Source: Lamellibrachia satsuma
Lineage: Eukaryota > Annelida > Polychaeta > Sabellida > Siboglinidae
Reading direction: 5' to 3'
DNA length: 64,000 nucleotides
Assembly: GCA_033239005.1 (NCBI GenBank)
Contig: BSQZ01000107.1
Coordinates: 1,200,501 to 1,264,500, forward strand
Of the stretch, positions 62,325-64,000 are shown in pieces. The translations under genes and the position numbers were made by a program. Each line of letters opens with the position of its first letter. Position 1 is the stretch's first letter. Under the pieces are notes generated by a model that was not told the origin of the DNA, did no database searches, and saw only the letters and a program-made list of their open reading frames with translations.

Positions 62325-63330
62325 ACGAGAGCGATGATGGAAACGGCGAGAGCGAGATATGGGGGATGGCGGATGAGGGGGAAGGGGTGCGTGGAGACGG
62401 CGAGAGCGAGATATGGGGGACGGCGGATGAGGGGGAAGGGGTGCGTGGAGACGGGTGGTGGAGACGGCGAGAGCGAGATATGGGGGACGGCGGATGAGGG
62501 GGGAAGGGGTGCGTGGAGACGGGTGGTGGAGACGGCGAGAGCGAGATATGGGGGACGGCGGATGAGGGGGGAAGGGGTGCGTGGAGACGGGTGGTGGAGA
62601 CGGCGAGAGCGAGATATGGGGGATGGCGGATGAGGGGGAAGGGGTGCGTGGAGACGGCGAGAGCGAGATATGGGGGACGGCGGATGAGGGGGGAAGGGGT
62701 GCGTGGAGACGGGTGGTGGAGACGGCGAGAGCGAGATATGGGGGACGGCGGATGAGGGGGAAGGGGTGCGTGGAGACGGCGAGAGCGAGATATGGGGGAT
62801 GGCGGATGAGGGGGAAGGGGTGCGTGGAGACGGGTGGTGGAGACGGCGAGAGCGAGATATGGGGACGGCGGATGAGGGGGAAGGGGTGCGTGGAGACGGC
62901 GAGAGCGAGATATGGGGGATGGCGGATGAGGGGGAAGGGGTGCGTGAAGACGGGTGGTGGAGACGGCGAGAGCGAGATATGGGGGACGGCGGATGAGATG
63001 GAAGGGGTGCGTGGAGACGGCGAGAGCGAGATATGGGGGATGGCGGATGAGGGGGAAGGGGTGCGTGAAGACGGGTGGTGGAGACGGCGAGAGCGAGATA
63101 TGGGGGACGGCGGATGAGGGGGGAAGGGGTGCGTGGAGACGGCGAGAGCGAGATATGGGGGATGGCGGGTGAGGGGGGAAGGGGTGCGTGGAGACGGCGA
63201 GAGCGAGATATTGGGGATGGCGGATGAGGGGGAAGGGGTGCGTGAAGACGGGTGGTGGAGACGGCGAGAGCGAGATATGGGGGATGGCGGGTGAGGGGGG
63301 AAGGGGTGCCTGGAGACGGGTGGCGGAGAC
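62325..63330. repeat. 54/68-bp GC-rich satellite
   Basis: Units GAGACGGCGAGAGCGAGATA + TGGGGGACGGCGGATGAGGG + GGAAGGGGTGCGTG, optionally followed by GAGACGGGTGGTG. Long and short units alternate. It directly follows the 51-bp array, and both share one open minus-strand frame of 564 codons. Confidence 0.95.
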
Positions 63331-63885
63331 GGCAGTGAAATGGGACCAATGACGGAAGGTGGAGGGCAAAAAAAATCGACGATCAGTATCGATCACAGCC
63401 CCACCCACCAAGCCTGGTCCGCGATGTCTTATTCAAAGTAGACATGTCATCCACATGTTTCGCGCCGAGATACGCATACGTACGTAAATACAGGTATAAT
63501 GGCCTTCATTAGTTATAATTATACGATACTGATAAGTCTTTTAGGCGTTTTATCAAAGAAGACATGTTTCAGTTTTACATGCGATGTAATCTTGATATCT
63601 AAGAACAGTTATAACTTAACAGGACAGGGAAAGCACCAGTAATGTTACTGTAGTTTATTAGTTTGAGAACGAGATGACACCCACGCTGGTGGAAAATTAC
63701 TGATGCATGGGATGATAGAATGCCAACAAATACGATAAAGGGATGCATGGCAGATGTACCAACTTCAGTCCCACTTCCTTTTGGGGCCAAACGCCCACTT
63801 CCCACCAATTTTGAAAGTTCACCTCCCTCCCACCAATCCCACCTATTTTTGAGGTCAATAAACCTTGCCCATCCCCACATTTTTT
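63331..63885. other. Unassigned DNA
   Basis: No gene, array or mobile element recognised. Confidence 0.5.
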
Positions 63886-64000
63886 ACGACCAACCTCCCA
63901 CTTCCTGCCACACCCCCTCACACTAGGCGCTTCCTGCCACACCCCCTCACACTAGGCGCTTCCTGCCACACCCCCTAACACTAGGCGCTTCATGCCCGAG
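63886..64000. repeat. 29-bp repeat, at least 3.5 units, runs off the window
   Basis: Unit CTTCCTGCCACACCCCCTCA + CACTAGGCG. Confidence 0.93.

Overview
This is nuclear DNA of a metazoan, most likely a marine invertebrate. The genes are split by GT-AG introns, LINE-type (CR1/L2/Jockey-like) retroposon debris is everywhere, hAT-like and other small DNA transposons are present, and tandem repeats fill about a quarter of the window (my tally of the arrays listed below is about 15-16 kb). No prokaryotic feature is visible. The sequence alone does not give the species; a lophotrochozoan or an invertebrate deuterostome would both fit.

Two host genes can be read. The first is a galactocerebrosidase gene (GALC, glycoside hydrolase family 59) on the + strand from 12406 to 39277. 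I could place 15 coding exons, from the signal-peptide exon to the stop codon. Both catalytic glutamate motifs (WNE and SSED) are present. However, exon phases and homology show that at least three internal coding segments are absent, and one exon carries a frame-disrupting deletion. It is therefore a decaying gene, a lineage-specific rearrangement or an assembly artefact. The second gene is a calmodulin-like four-EF-hand gene on the - strand (53380 to 48517, with its ATG exon outside the part I can identify). Exon lengths of 34, 144(+2), 243 and 29 follow the classical calmodulin layout. It has two extra G residues at one splice donor, and decayed copies of its EF-hand 4 exon lie in its last intron.

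Layout. 1-5500: LINE fragments in both orientations. 5513-9490: a roughly 51-copy, 78-bp minisatellite that is an in-frame amplification of 26 codons inside a LINE endonuclease domain. 9491-11745: the rest of that LINE type, with two more minisatellites (50 bp and 31 bp) grown out of its reverse transcriptase coding sequence. 11751-12126: a hAT-like MITE. 12406-12576: GALC exon 1. 13562-18810: an inverted, nearly identical second copy of 850-6091, bounded by a 13-bp target-site-like direct repeat and sitting in GALC intron 1. 21047-39277: the remaining GALC exons, whose introns hold large arrays (43, 43, 15 and 34 bp units), a near full-length CR1 reverse transcriptase, a decayed hAT transposase and a 161-bp MITE. 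39278-48500: mostly unassigned DNA with two TIR elements and a 40-bp satellite that carries an 80-bp CR1 tail insertion. 48517-53380: the calmodulin-like gene. 53400-64000: microsatellites, a duplicated 20-bp repeat block, a CR1 reverse transcriptase (59707-61316, - strand) and two adjacent arrays at 61.7-63.3 kb.

The central theme is the conversion of mobile-element coding DNA into satellite DNA, and the local copying of such composite blocks into a host gene. No operon-like cooperation between genes is implied. Most of the long open frames inside the arrays exist only because the unit length is a multiple of three or lacks stops.
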